DNA of 64,000 nt. Source: Azophilus sp965221465 (GTDB lineage: Bacteria > Pseudomonadota > Gammaproteobacteria > Pseudomonadales > Azotimanducaceae). The notes under the pieces are model-generated. The model was not told the DNA's origin, did not search any database, and saw only the letters and a program-made list of their open reading frames with translations. Location: positions 4,526,001 through 4,590,000 of the forward strand of contig OZ244892.1 in assembly GCA_965221465.1 (NCBI GenBank). Reading direction: 5' to 3'. A program made the position numbers and the translations under genes. Within the stretch, counting starts at the first letter, position 1. Every line of letters starts with the position of its first letter. This document shows positions 17,803 through 26,451 of this stretch, piece by piece.

Positions 17803-18723
17803 ATGAACACCGGAGTCAAATTGCCGCAGTCCATGCAGAATCTCACGCACGAGGCGGTGACCGCTGACAGCAACGGGATCGACTACGACGTCTGGATCTG
17901 GACGCCCACGGGCTACGAACATAGCGATCAGCCGTATCCGCTGCTGTTCCTGCTCGATGGCGGCATGTTCATGGGTTCAGCCATCGAGATCGTGTCGCTG
18001 ATGTCCACAATCGGAGAAGCGAGGCCGGCCATACTGGCAGGCGTATCCACTGCTCCCCCGGGCGAACACGCGATTCAGCGCACGATCGACTACTCTGCCG
18101 AGGTGCCCACTGACGAGATGCGCAAGGCGCCGCCCGGCGTCGACAATTCCTTCTGGGACATGTACGAACAGCTGTTCGAGGCAGCCGGCATGCGATTCGA
18201 GGATGGCTTTGGCGGCACGGACTCGTTCCATGCGTTTCTTGCCGACCAGTTGCTCGAGGACATGACATCCCGGTATCGCATCGATGCCGACGAGGTCGGG
18301 TTGGCGGGACACTCGTCGGGTGGAGATTTCGCAGTGGATACGCTGCTCAGAAAGCAGACCCCGTTCAGCCGATTCATCGTCGGTTCGTACGGAACGGACG
18401 TGCTGGAAAGAACTCTGCCCGAACGGGAAGCCCGGTTCGGCGCCACCGCGGCAATCAGGCCGCTCCGCGTATTCTGCGGATACGGGGGAGCAGAACAGGA
18501 AGACCCCTACCTCACGCAATACATCGAGCGCGGCGTCGCACTGCTGCAACGCCTGAAGAGCAGCGACCCCGATCTGGACGTCACCGTCCGAAGCTTCGAC
18601 GACGAGACCCACGGCTCGGTTTTCGCCCACATATTCTCCTCCGGATACCGGGAACTCTGGGGAACCGGCATCGGCTTCGTAGAGGCGATGCGCGATGTTT
18701 CGATTCTATCCACGGATTCATGA
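17803..18723 (+). CDS. Esterase-D-like alpha/beta hydrolase
   Basis: 306-aa serine hydrolase of the putative esterase (Fes/esterase D) family. 'YPLLFLLDGGMFMG' forms the oxyanion strand-loop, GHSSG at 169-173 gives the nucleophile Ser171, and 'DDETHGSVFAH' supplies the acid and His. No signal peptide from ATG 17803. In this family enzymes hydrolyse siderophore esters, feruloyl esters or S-formylglutathione; the substrate here is not determined. Confidence 0.88.
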   Translation: MNTGVKLPQSMQNLTHEAVTADSNGIDYDVWIWTPTGYEHSDQPYPLLFLLDGGMFMGSAIEIVSLMSTIGEARPAILAGVSTAPPGEHAIQRTIDYSAEVPTDEMRKAPPGVDNSFWDMYEQLFEAAGMRFEDGFGGTDSFHAFLADQLLEDMTSRYRIDADEVGLAGHSSGGDFAVDTLLRKQTPFSRFIVGSYGTDVLERTLPEREARFGATAAIRPLRVFCGYGGAEQEDPYLTQYIERGVALLQRLKSSDPDLDVTVRSFDDETHGSVFAHIFSSGYRELWGTGIGFVEAMRDVSILSTDS

Positions 18724-18960
18724 ACGAATCGCATGGCCCGAAAGCCATGGTGTCTCGCATTCCATAGTGTTCCGACGCATCGCTTTCTCATTCGATTTGT
18801 GGTGAATGTCTTACAGACCGATGCAACCGCATCCAGCTATGGTTGAATTCCGCTGCGGGCTTCATGAGAGCCCTGACACCGATGGTCAGAAAGCAAACCG
18901 ATATGAACGTCGACCCTTTGCATGTGTCGTTACTCGCCGGGCGATTGTAGAATGCCGAAC
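18724..18960. other. Intergenic region, no gene seen
   Basis: A 6-bp inverted repeat (CATGGC/GCCATG, loop CCGAAA) near 18731-18748, just after the esterase stop, could be a weak terminator stem but lacks a T-run. Confidence 0.3.
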
Positions 18961-19629
18961 ATGGCTGCAACTGCGATCGATACCTTGCGCTATGCGCGGC
19001 GGTAAAAGCTATGCGCGGCGGTAAAAGCTATGCGCGGCGGTAAAAGCTATGCGCGGCGGTTGAAAGATGCCGGGGTTCCGCATGAACAGGCCGAAGCCAT
19101 GGCGGATGCGATCGGTTCCGAATTGACCGTTCAGCTCGTGACCAAGGCCGACCTGGACGTTGCGACAACGGCATTGGATGCCCGCATTGCCAAGGTCGAT
19201 GCTGCCTTGGCGATCTTGAGAACCGACCTCGACACTGCATTTTCCGCGTTGGATTCGAGAGTCAACGACCGGATTGGCAAGGTCGAGAGTTCGTTGGTGG
19301 TGCTGAGAACCGACCTCGACACTGCGATCGCCGCATTGGAGGTGCGGGTCAACGACCGGATCAGCAAGCTCGAAAGCTCGATTGCGACATTGAGGGCCGA
19401 TCTTGACACTGACATTTCTGCGCTGGAGGCAAGGGTCAATGGCAGGTTCGGCAAGGTCGAGAGTTCGTTGGTGGTGCTCAGAACCGACCTCGATACGTCC
19501 ATTTCCGCATTGGCTGCGACGAATAATGAACGGTTCAGCAAGATAGAGAGTTCCTTGGCGACGATGAGGTGGATGATGGGTTTCACATTGGCGTTTGTGG
19601 TTGCGCTTACCTGGCGCGACTTTGCATAG
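18961..19629 (+). CDS. DUF1640-like coiled-coil membrane protein, interrupted by a 19-bp tandem repeat
   Basis: The natural start appears to be ATG 18961 (MAATAIDTLRYARR), matching the usual DUF1640 opening, but three extra 19-bp units introduce TAA at 19003-19005. Reading resumes in the same frame at ATG 19030 and runs to 19629. The body has 'LKDAGVPHEQAEAMADAIG', then three 29-residue coiled-coil repeats (87 bp each, 19261-19521, e.g. 'VNDRIGKVESSLVVLRTDLD') and a C-terminal membrane helix ('MMGFTLAFVVALTW'). Deleting 57 bp would restore one continuous gene. Function of the family is not established. Confidence 0.75.
18990..19066 (+). repeat. 19-bp tandem repeat, three exact units plus one 20-bp variant
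   Basis: CTATGCGCGGCGGTAAAAG occurs at 18990, 19009 and 19028, followed at 19047 by the variant ending GGTTGAAAG. Each unit carries an ATG and, in one frame, a TAA stop. Since 3 x 19 = 57 is a multiple of three, the frame is preserved but a stop is added. Confidence 0.97.
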
Positions 19630-19801
19630 CCGGCAAGTTGCGGTTTTTGCCCTCTCGTTACCCCCATTTCACTGTGCTGGCCGAGCGATCGTGCCAGACT
19701 CTAGAACTCCAGGTTTCTGGCAGCTATTTTGCTTGCGACGTATCGCGTATCGCGCTCGCCGCAAATCTCTCGCTCGATTGCGTCTGAGGAGAACCCGAAA
19801 G

Positions 19802-21175
19802 ATGTTCCGTAAAACCGCCGTATTCTATTGCTTCGCCGCACTGCTGCTGGTCGCCCCGGTGGCAGCGCCCGCCCGGGATGTTGCCCCGACGCCTGCCGAA
19901 AACCTGGGCCTGTCGTCGCCTCGCCTCGAGCGATTGACCGCGCACATGAACCGGGCGGTGGATGACGGCATCATGGTCGGCGGTGTCGGCCTGGTCGCCC
20001 GCCGTGGCGAGGTGGCGTATCTTCAAGCGTACGGCCATGCCGATCGTGAGGCGGGTGTTCCGATGCGCGCCGACGCCCTGTTCCGAATCTACTCCATGAC
20101 GAAGCCGATTACGGGCGTGGCGGTGCTGATGCTCTATGAGGAAGGCGCATTCATGCTGAACGATCCCATTGCGCGCTATCTACCGGAACTGGCCGACCTC
20201 AGGGTCGCTGTTTCCACGGCAGGGGGAGAACCGGACAACGCAACGACAGACACCGTAGCCGACAAGCCCGCCGGCGCGGTCGATGTAAAAGCAATCGCGA
20301 CGCGAAAACCTGGCAGGCAACCGACGATACGAGATTTGCTGACTCATTCCGCGGGGATGACTTACGGACTTTTCGGCGCAACGGAGGTGGATGCGCTCTA
20401 CCGAAAGGCCGAGTTGTTCGACGACAGCATCACGCTCACGGATTTCATCACCCGGCTCGGCAAGCTGCCGCTGCAATACGAACCGGGCACGCGTTGGCAT
20501 TACAGCGTATCGGTGGACGTGCAGGGCGCGCTGGTGGAGGCGGTATCCGGCATGAGCTTCGGTGCGTTCCTGCAATCGCGCATCTTCGCACCATTGGGCA
20601 TGGTGGATACGAGCTTCATCGTGCCGGACGACAAGTGGTCGCGGATGGCCCGGTTATACACCCCGGCGGATACGGTCACGGACGACGACTACAGCATGTT
20701 CCTGAGCGAAACTCGAACCACCAACCTGGTCGTCGCCGAGGCCCGGTGGAGCGAGGGTTATCGCGAAGGCGCCAGGTTCGAGAGTGGTGGCGGTGGGCTG
20801 GTCTCCACGGTGGCGGACTATCTGCGCTTCTGCGAGATGCTGATCAACGGTGGCGAACGGGGCGGCGTCCGGCTGCTCTCACCCAAGACAGTGGAGTTGA
20901 TGACCGTAGACCACACCGCGCACCTGGAGATGCCCTACGATGAGATCGACCCGGGCTACGGCTTCGGGCTTGGCGTGGCCGTCTCCCTCGACCCGGGCGC
21001 CATTGGCGAGCAGAACTCGGTTGGCACCTACTATTGGGGCGGCGCGGCAGGAACCCGGTTCTTCATCGACCCAACTGAAGAACTGATTGGCATCTTCATG
21101 ACCCAGAGCGTTCCCCACCGTACTCGCCTGCGGGACGAATTCAGGAATCTGGTGTACCAGGCGGTGATCGATTGA
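19802..21175 (+). CDS. Exported serine hydrolase of the beta-lactamase/class C family
   Basis: 457 aa from ATG 19802 with a signal peptide (about residues 1-24). The SxxK catalytic motif is SMTK at residues 98-101 in 'FRIYSMTKPITG'. 'RWHYSVSVD' supplies the Tyr motif and 'YYWGGAAGTRFF' near the C-terminus the third box. Family members are esterases, D-aminopeptidases or transpeptidase relatives, and true beta-lactamase activity is not implied. Acts in the periplasm or at the cell surface. Confidence 0.9.
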   Translation: MFRKTAVFYCFAALLLVAPVAAPARDVAPTPAENLGLSSPRLERLTAHMNRAVDDGIMVGGVGLVARRGEVAYLQAYGHADREAGVPMRADALFRIYSMTKPITGVAVLMLYEEGAFMLNDPIARYLPELADLRVAVSTAGGEPDNATTDTVADKPAGAVDVKAIATRKPGRQPTIRDLLTHSAGMTYGLFGATEVDALYRKAELFDDSITLTDFITRLGKLPLQYEPGTRWHYSVSVDVQGALVEAVSGMSFGAFLQSRIFAPLGMVDTSFIVPDDKWSRMARLYTPADTVTDDDYSMFLSETRTTNLVVAEARWSEGYREGARFESGGGGLVSTVADYLRFCEMLINGGERGGVRLLSPKTVELMTVDHTAHLEMPYDEIDPGYGFGLGVAVSLDPGAIGEQNSVGTYYWGGAAGTRFFIDPTEELIGIFMTQSVPHRTRLRDEFRNLVYQAVID

Positions 21176-21263
21176 TTCGCATCTCGAGGTGCTGGCACGG
21201 CACTCGAGGAACGCTTCTCTAAATCGATTGCCGGCTTTGGCCTTTCCCCGCGATCTCGTACGA

Positions 21264-21492
21264 CTAGCCCGCATCCGTCACCAACTTTCGTCGCGAGGGC
21301 GTCGAGGCGCCGTCCTGCGTGGCCGCGCGGACCGGAAGCCGGTGCAGGCATACTCGACAGTATGTCAAACCGGGTGGAGGGAGCCTTCAGCCGGGGAGCG
21401 CGAGGGGATACCCCTCGCAAAAGGAAAGTACGGCCGCGCAGGGCGAGTGCATCGGCGTTCGCAGCAGGAAGTTGGTGACGGATGCGGGCTAG
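21264..21492 (+). repeat. Family A inverted-repeat element, copy A2 (longest, reference copy)
   Basis: 229 bp with perfect 24-bp terminal inverted repeats beginning CTAGCCCGCATCCGTCACCA. The interior holds a CATACT/AGTATG palindrome near 21349-21364 and a strong hairpin GCGAGGGG-ATA-CCCCTCGC at 21400-21418. Short copies lack roughly the central 115 bp. No coding content is evident; it resembles a MITE. Confidence 0.92.
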
Positions 21493-21579
21493 TGCAGGAA
21501 TTCTCTCACGGTATCGAGTTGCCGTTCTGATATGCTTGGCTCCAATCGAAGCAGGTAGTCTCGATCAAGACCGATTCGC

Positions 21580-21936
21580 ATGAGCGCAGTTGTCAAGGAA
21601 GTCTACGATGCCTTTCGGAGCGCCGGTGTAACCGACGAACTCGCGACTGCGGCCGCGCAATCGATTCCGGTTTTCACAGACCTGGCAACGAAAGCCGACA
21701 TTTCCGACCTTCGTGCCGAAGTCAGCTCCCTGAACGCGAAACTCGGTGCTGAGATCGGCTCTCTGGACGCCAAACTCGGTGCGGAGATCGGCTCTCTGGA
21801 CGCGAAACTCGGTGCTGAGATCGGTTCTGTGCGCGCTGAAATGAAACACCTCGAGTTGCGGATGACCATCAAGCTGTACAGCGCGCTCGGGGTGGCCGTC
21901 GCCGGGATCAAGGCACTCGACTTCCTCATCGGTTGA
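21580..21936 (+). CDS. Small DUF1640-like coiled-coil membrane protein
   Basis: 118 aa with the same design as the protein at 19 kb: an N-terminal helical domain ('VYDAFRSAGVTDELATAAAQ'), 'DLATKADISDLRAEV', then three exact 11-residue repeats (33 bp each, 21736-21834; AKLGAEIGSLD) forming a hendecad coiled coil, and a C-terminal hydrophobic helix ('LYSALGVAVAGIKALDFLI'). It probably oligomerises at the inner membrane. Function unknown. Confidence 0.8.
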   Translation: MSAVVKEVYDAFRSAGVTDELATAAAQSIPVFTDLATKADISDLRAEVSSLNAKLGAEIGSLDAKLGAEIGSLDAKLGAEIGSVRAEMKHLELRMTIKLYSALGVAVAGIKALDFLIG

Positions 21937-22023
21937 AGATGCTCGTCAACGTCCACGACGCAAAATCATAGCTCTCCACACTCTTCGCTGCAGCCCAACG
22001 CGGAGGCTACCGCGAGTTGCCAT

Positions 22024-22317
22024 TCAGCGTGTTGACGCACCGGCCAGTTCGCGGTCGATCGCCTCACCCTTGGTTGCTTCGACGACAGAGATATCGAAAC
22101 GCGATTGCAGATTCATCCACAGTTCTGGCCCGGTACCGAGATGCCGACCCAGGCGGACGGCGGTTTCGGCGGAAATGGCGCGTTCTCCACGCAGGATTGC
22201 AGTGATCCGGTTGGCCGGGACTCTGATGGCGAGCGCCAATTGATTGGCAGACAGCTTGCGTGCATCGAGTTCTGCGCGCAGCACCTTTCCCGGATGTGTT
22301 CTTCGAAGGCGTGTCAT
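22024..22317 (-). CDS. HigA-type antitoxin, toxin missing
   Basis: 97-aa XRE/HigA protein: 'THPGKVLRAEL' is the HigA opening, the HTH spans 'LSANQLALAIRVPANRITAI', and 'LGRHLGTGPELWMNLQSRFD' is the family C-terminus. Its ATG overlaps the TGA of a short upstream frame (ATGA), as in a toxin-antitoxin operon. Only some 30 codons of that frame remain before the next gene and no HigB motif is recognisable. Likely an orphan antitoxin or regulator. Confidence 0.88.
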   Translation of the reverse strand: MTRLRRTHPGKVLRAELDARKLSANQLALAIRVPANRITAILRGERAISAETAVRLGRHLGTGPELWMNLQSRFDISVVEATKGEAIDRELAGASTR

Positions 22318-22418
22318 AGTGCAGAACTCCCATAATCCTCGAGTCGATAGTGGAAACGCTCAGACGCGCTGCCATTCGACTGCAGTGCAACTGTCTGCGC
22401 AAGCCGAAATCGTCCCGG

Positions 22419-23924
22419 TCAGGCGACCGCCTTCAACAGGTTTCCCACCACCCGCTCGAGGTGAGCAAGCGAGTTGCACTCCTCCACCTGGTGGCAGTAG
22501 GCGCTGTAGCGGCGCATTTCCGCATCCCCCGTGGTCCAGGAATTACGGCTTTCCGGGTTCAGCCAGATGACCCGCTTTGCCCGGTCGTAGACTTCCTTCA
22601 GGATTTCCGCGCGGGGTTCGCCGTAGTTGTTGCGGCTGTCGCCGAGGACGATGACGGTCGTGCGGTTGTCGATGTCGTCCATGCACAGGCGCTTGAAGTC
22701 CTGGAAAGCCTGGCCGTAGTCGGTGGAACCGCCGCTGTAGTCGCGCAGCGTCTTGGCGATGGCGTCCTCAATCGTGTTGCGCTCGAAAAGTTCGGTCACC
22801 TCGGCGAGGTCGGAAGAGAAGGCGAAAGAGCGCACCTTGGGCATGACGGCTTCCAGGCTGTACAGGAACATCAGCATGAAGCGGGCGTAGTTGGCCACCG
22901 AGCCGGACACGTCGCAGATGGCAAACACCCGCGGCCGGTCGATCTTTACCGACTTCCACTTGAGGTCGAAGATGGCGCCGTCGTAGGCGAGGTTGTGGCG
23001 CAGGGTGCGCGGCACGTTGAGTTGGCCGCGCTTGAACACTTTCTTGCGGCGGGCGTACATGGTGGCGAGCCGTTTCGCCATCTTGAAGACGATTTCCTGG
23101 ATGAGGCGGAAACTGCGGTGCTCGACGTTGGAGAGCTTCACCGTGCGCAGCAGTTCCTCGCGCAGGCGCCGCCCGGTGGCGTCGGCGTGCAGCAGGAACT
23201 GCCGCTCGACGTAATCGCGCACCTGTTCGCGCAGCCAGTCGCGGCGCTTCTTCAGTTCCTGGCCGAGGCGCCGCTCGGGGATGGCGCGGCTTTCGCGCAG
23301 GGCGCCGATCTCGCCGTTGAGCTCGGCAAGGCCCATCTCATCCATGATGCGCCGGGTGTAAAGGCCTTTCTGAGTGAATACCTGGATCTCGCGGACGTTC
23401 ATGGCTTCGCCGGCGGCGGCGACCGAGATGGAAAGCTCCACCTTGGAGTCGAGCATCAATAGCTTGCCGAGAGCGGAATGGGGCTCCGCCGTCGCCCCGG
23501 GGCCGTAGTCTTCTTCCGCCTCCTCTTCACCGGCGAGCAAACCGGCTCCGCTCCGCTTGGATTTCCTTCGTCCCGGCCCGGCGACGTTGCGGGGTTCGCC
23601 GGATGGTTCTCCGCCGCCCCCACCGCCTCCCTCACCGTCCGTCGGCGCGCCTTCGCCTGTGGCATCTTCGGCCGACTCGCCCCGGGCGCCGGTACGAGCG
23701 CCGCGAATGTCATCGAAGGTGAAAAAGCGGTCGAAGCAGGTATCGAAGGTCTCCTTCTCGTCGATGGTTTTCGGCAGCGCCAGGGAAAGGGACCGTTTCA
23801 GCAGGTCGCGGTCGGTGTAGCCGACCAGTTCCACGGTATTGAACGCATCCAGGGTTTCCGCGGTGGAGATGCGGATCTCGGCGTTGCGCAGGGCGCCGAT
23901 GAAGTTGGCTAGCGTGCGGTCCAC
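22419..23924 (-). CDS. VWA-domain protein partnering a MoxR ATPase (CoxE-like)
   Basis: 501 aa. An N-terminal helical part precedes a Gly/Glu-rich linker (about 80-145, with a run of Gly). The C-terminal von Willebrand factor A domain has MIDAS motif DVSGS at 338-342 and 'GGSTDYGQAFQDF' further on. Such proteins pair with MoxR AAA+ ATPases to activate or assemble metalloenzymes or other complexes. The moxR gene lies 75 bp upstream on the same strand, making a two-gene operon. Confidence 0.9.
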   Translation of the reverse strand: MDRTLANFIGALRNAEIRISTAETLDAFNTVELVGYTDRDLLKRSLSLALPKTIDEKETFDTCFDRFFTFDDIRGARTGARGESAEDATGEGAPTDGEGGGGGGGEPSGEPRNVAGPGRRKSKRSGAGLLAGEEEAEEDYGPGATAEPHSALGKLLMLDSKVELSISVAAAGEAMNVREIQVFTQKGLYTRRIMDEMGLAELNGEIGALRESRAIPERRLGQELKKRRDWLREQVRDYVERQFLLHADATGRRLREELLRTVKLSNVEHRSFRLIQEIVFKMAKRLATMYARRKKVFKRGQLNVPRTLRHNLAYDGAIFDLKWKSVKIDRPRVFAICDVSGSVANYARFMLMFLYSLEAVMPKVRSFAFSSDLAEVTELFERNTIEDAIAKTLRDYSGGSTDYGQAFQDFKRLCMDDIDNRTTVIVLGDSRNNYGEPRAEILKEVYDRAKRVIWLNPESRNSWTTGDAEMRRYSAYCHQVEECNSLAHLERVVGNLLKAVA

Positions 23925-23999
23925 TGCAACGCTATCGATGGCCGCGAACGGGAGAATGCCACCTGTACGACGGTTGTCCGCTTGCCCGGCATGCCAGAT

Positions 24000-24959
24000 T
24001 CACCGCACATCGCCTGACTGCTTCGCCACCACCTTGCTGGCGATCGCCGTCACCTCGCCGTTCACGTTCTCGATGTCTTCCTGAAATTTCAGGATCACGT
24101 TCAGCGTATCGCGCACCAGTTGCGGGTCGAGTCGCTCGGCATGCAGCAGCAGGAGCGTGCGCGCCCAGTCGATGGTCTCGGAGATGGCCGGCGATTTCTT
24201 CAGGTCGAGATCGCGCAATTCGTGGATGAACGAGACCAGTTGCCGGCGCAGTTCCGGCGGGATGTCCGGCACCCGGGCGTTGATGATGCGTTGCTCGAGC
24301 TCGATGTCTGGGAACGGGATGTAGAGGTGCAGGCAGCGGCGCTTCAGCGCATCCGAGATCTCCCGGGTGTTGTTGCTGGTGAGAAACACCATGGGGGGCT
24401 CCCGTGTGGCCTTCACGGTGCCGATCTCGGGGATGGATACCTGGTAGTCGGAGAGGATTTCCAGCAGCAGCGACTCGAACTCGTGGTCGGACTTGTCCAC
24501 CTCGTCGATCAGCAGCACGCAGCCGTCTTCCGCACGCAATGCCTTCAACAGCGGCCGCGGCTCCATGAACTCCTCGGAGAAGAAGATGTCGCCGAACTCG
24601 TGCAGCCGCTTGACCGACTGTGCGAACCCCTGGGCGCCCTGCAGTACCTCCTCCAGTGTTTCCTTCAGCACCTGGGTGTACAGCAGTTGCTTGCCGTACT
24701 TCCACTCGTAGATGGCCTTGGCTTCGTCGAGCCCCTCGTAGCACTGCAGGCGAATCAGCGGCAACTCGAACATCTCGGCGGTGGTCTTGGCGAGTTCGGT
24801 CTTGCCGACGCCCGGGGGACCTTCGATCAGGATGGGCTTGCGCAGGTGGTAGGCCAGGTAGACGGCGGTGGCGATCTGGTCGCTGCAGATGTAGCGGTGC
24901 GACTCCAGGCTCGCCCGGATAGCCGCCACCGACCCCGTCGTTTGTTCAATTTCGGTCAT
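24000..24959 (-). CDS. MoxR-family AAA+ ATPase
   Basis: 319 aa from ATG 24959, preceded by AAGGAT. Walker A is GPPGVGKTE at about 47-55, Walker B is 'VLLIDEVDKSDHEFE', and sensor 1 follows in 'MVFLTSNNTREI'. MoxR ATPases act as chaperones together with a VWA partner, here encoded directly downstream. The client of the pair is unknown; no obvious metalloenzyme operon adjoins it. Confidence 0.93.
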   Translation of the reverse strand: MTEIEQTTGSVAAIRASLESHRYICSDQIATAVYLAYHLRKPILIEGPPGVGKTELAKTTAEMFELPLIRLQCYEGLDEAKAIYEWKYGKQLLYTQVLKETLEEVLQGAQGFAQSVKRLHEFGDIFFSEEFMEPRPLLKALRAEDGCVLLIDEVDKSDHEFESLLLEILSDYQVSIPEIGTVKATREPPMVFLTSNNTREISDALKRRCLHLYIPFPDIELEQRIINARVPDIPPELRRQLVSFIHELRDLDLKKSPAISETIDWARTLLLLHAERLDPQLVRDTLNVILKFQEDIENVNGEVTAIASKVVAKQSGDVR

Positions 24960-25188
24960 TGACGATCCTTCTTTCCGGCCCGGGCCAACCCGGCCATGGC
25001 AAATGCGCAAGAATATCAGACCCTGCCGCGGTGGCGGCCCTGCAATTTGGCGGCCCCGGTTGCTCCCGTTGCTGCCCGCGGCTCGAAGCCTGCCTTCGCC
25101 GCCGGCAGGAATGGAATGCACGTCGCCCTTTCACTACCCGGCCTTCAACCAGTATGCTGGTTGCGTTCCAACAAGTCCGGAATCACTC

Positions 25189-26451
25189 ATGAAAATCTGG
25201 TTTGCCATACCGGCGATGCTGCTTGCCGGCAGCATCGGGGCGGAAACGGTCATCCACGCAGGCAAGATGGTCGACTCGACGACCGGCGAGGTGCGTGAAA
25301 CCGTCACCATCGTGGTCGACGGCGAGCGTATCGAGTCGGTGCAGGCGGGCTACCAGGGCACGGCAGACATCGACCTCACGGATGCCTTCGTCATGCCGGG
25401 CTGGATCGACATGCACGTGCACATTGCCAGCCAGCAAAGCCCGAGGTCGTTCGTCGAAGGGTTCGTGATGGAACCGGCCGATTACGCGCTACGTGCCGTG
25501 CCGTACGCGGAAAAGACGCTGATGGCCGGGTTCACCACGGTCCGCGATACGGGCACGGGCGCAGGACTCGCGCAATCCATCCGCCGTGCGGTCGCGGCAG
25601 GCCATATCGTCGGGCCGCGCATCTATACCTCCGGCAAGAGCCTGGCTACTACCGGTGGCCATGCCGATCCCACCAACGGCGTAACCGAGGAATTGCGGGG
25701 CGACCCCGGCCCGGCGGATGGCGTGGTCAACGGCGTGGACGATGCCTACAAGGCGGTGCGCGCCCGTTACAAGGAAGGCGCAGACCTCATCAAGCTCACG
25801 GCTACCGGCGGTGTGCTGAGCCAGGCCAAGAGCGGTCAGAACCCGCAGTTTACCGAGGAAGAGATCGCGGCCATCGTCACGGCCGCGAAGGATTACGGGT
25901 TCCGGGTGGCGGCCCACGCCCACGGTACCGAAGGGATGCGCCGGGCTGTCGCCGCCGGGGTGGATTCCATCGAGCACGGCACCTACATGAGCGACGAAGT
26001 GATGGAATTGATGAAGGAGAAGGGCACCTGGTACGTGCCGACCGTCATGGCGGGCATGTTCGTGGCGGAGAAAGCTGAGGTCGACGGCTACTTCTCGGAG
26101 TTGGTGCGGCCGAAAGCGGCAGCCATCGGGCCGGTGATCTCCGCCACGTTCACGCGTGCCTACAAGGCCGGCGTGAAGATCGCGTTCGGCACGGATACTG
26201 GCGTGTCGCCGCACGGTGACAACTGGCAGGAATTCATCTACATGGTGGGGGGCGGCATGCCGGCCATGGAGGCCATCGTCAGCGCGACGCGCAGTGCCGC
26301 GGATTTGCTGGGCGAATGGAACAACCTGGGTTCCATCGAGGCGGGCAAGTATGCCGACATCGTCGCGGTGCCGGGTGACCCCCGGGAGGATGTGCAGGAG
26401 TTCGGGCGCGTCCACTTCGTCATGAAGGGCGGCAGGGTCTTCAAGCAGTGA
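25189..26451 (+). CDS. Exported imidazolonepropionase/Xaa-Pro dipeptidase-like amidohydrolase
   Basis: 420 aa from ATG 25189 (the longer frame adds unconserved residues). Signal peptide 'KIWFAIPAMLLAGSIGA'. Metal ligands: HxH in 'WIDMHVHIAS', Lys in 'DLIKLTATGG', His in 'AAHAHGTEG', His in 'SIEHGTYM', Asp in 'FGTDTGVSPHG'. All are present, so it is probably active, in the periplasm. It is the first of three tandem amidohydrolase genes with 4-7 bp overlaps. Confidence 0.92.
   Translation: MKIWFAIPAMLLAGSIGAETVIHAGKMVDSTTGEVRETVTIVVDGERIESVQAGYQGTADIDLTDAFVMPGWIDMHVHIASQQSPRSFVEGFVMEPADYALRAVPYAEKTLMAGFTTVRDTGTGAGLAQSIRRAVAAGHIVGPRIYTSGKSLATTGGHADPTNGVTEELRGDPGPADGVVNGVDDAYKAVRARYKEGADLIKLTATGGVLSQAKSGQNPQFTEEEIAAIVTAAKDYGFRVAAHAHGTEGMRRAVAAGVDSIEHGTYMSDEVMELMKEKGTWYVPTVMAGMFVAEKAEVDGYFSELVRPKAAAIGPVISATFTRAYKAGVKIAFGTDTGVSPHGDNWQEFIYMVGGGMPAMEAIVSATRSAADLLGEWNNLGSIEAGKYADIVAVPGDPREDVQEFGRVHFVMKGGRVFKQ

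Noticed and set aside
18990..19066. CRISPR-like array
   Set aside because: The 19-bp units are directly adjacent with no spacers and lie inside a coding frame.
22350..23462. Long plus-strand frame opposite the VWA gene
   Set aside because: Antisense shadow rich in Ala/Val/Gly; the minus strand carries the MIDAS motif and family match.
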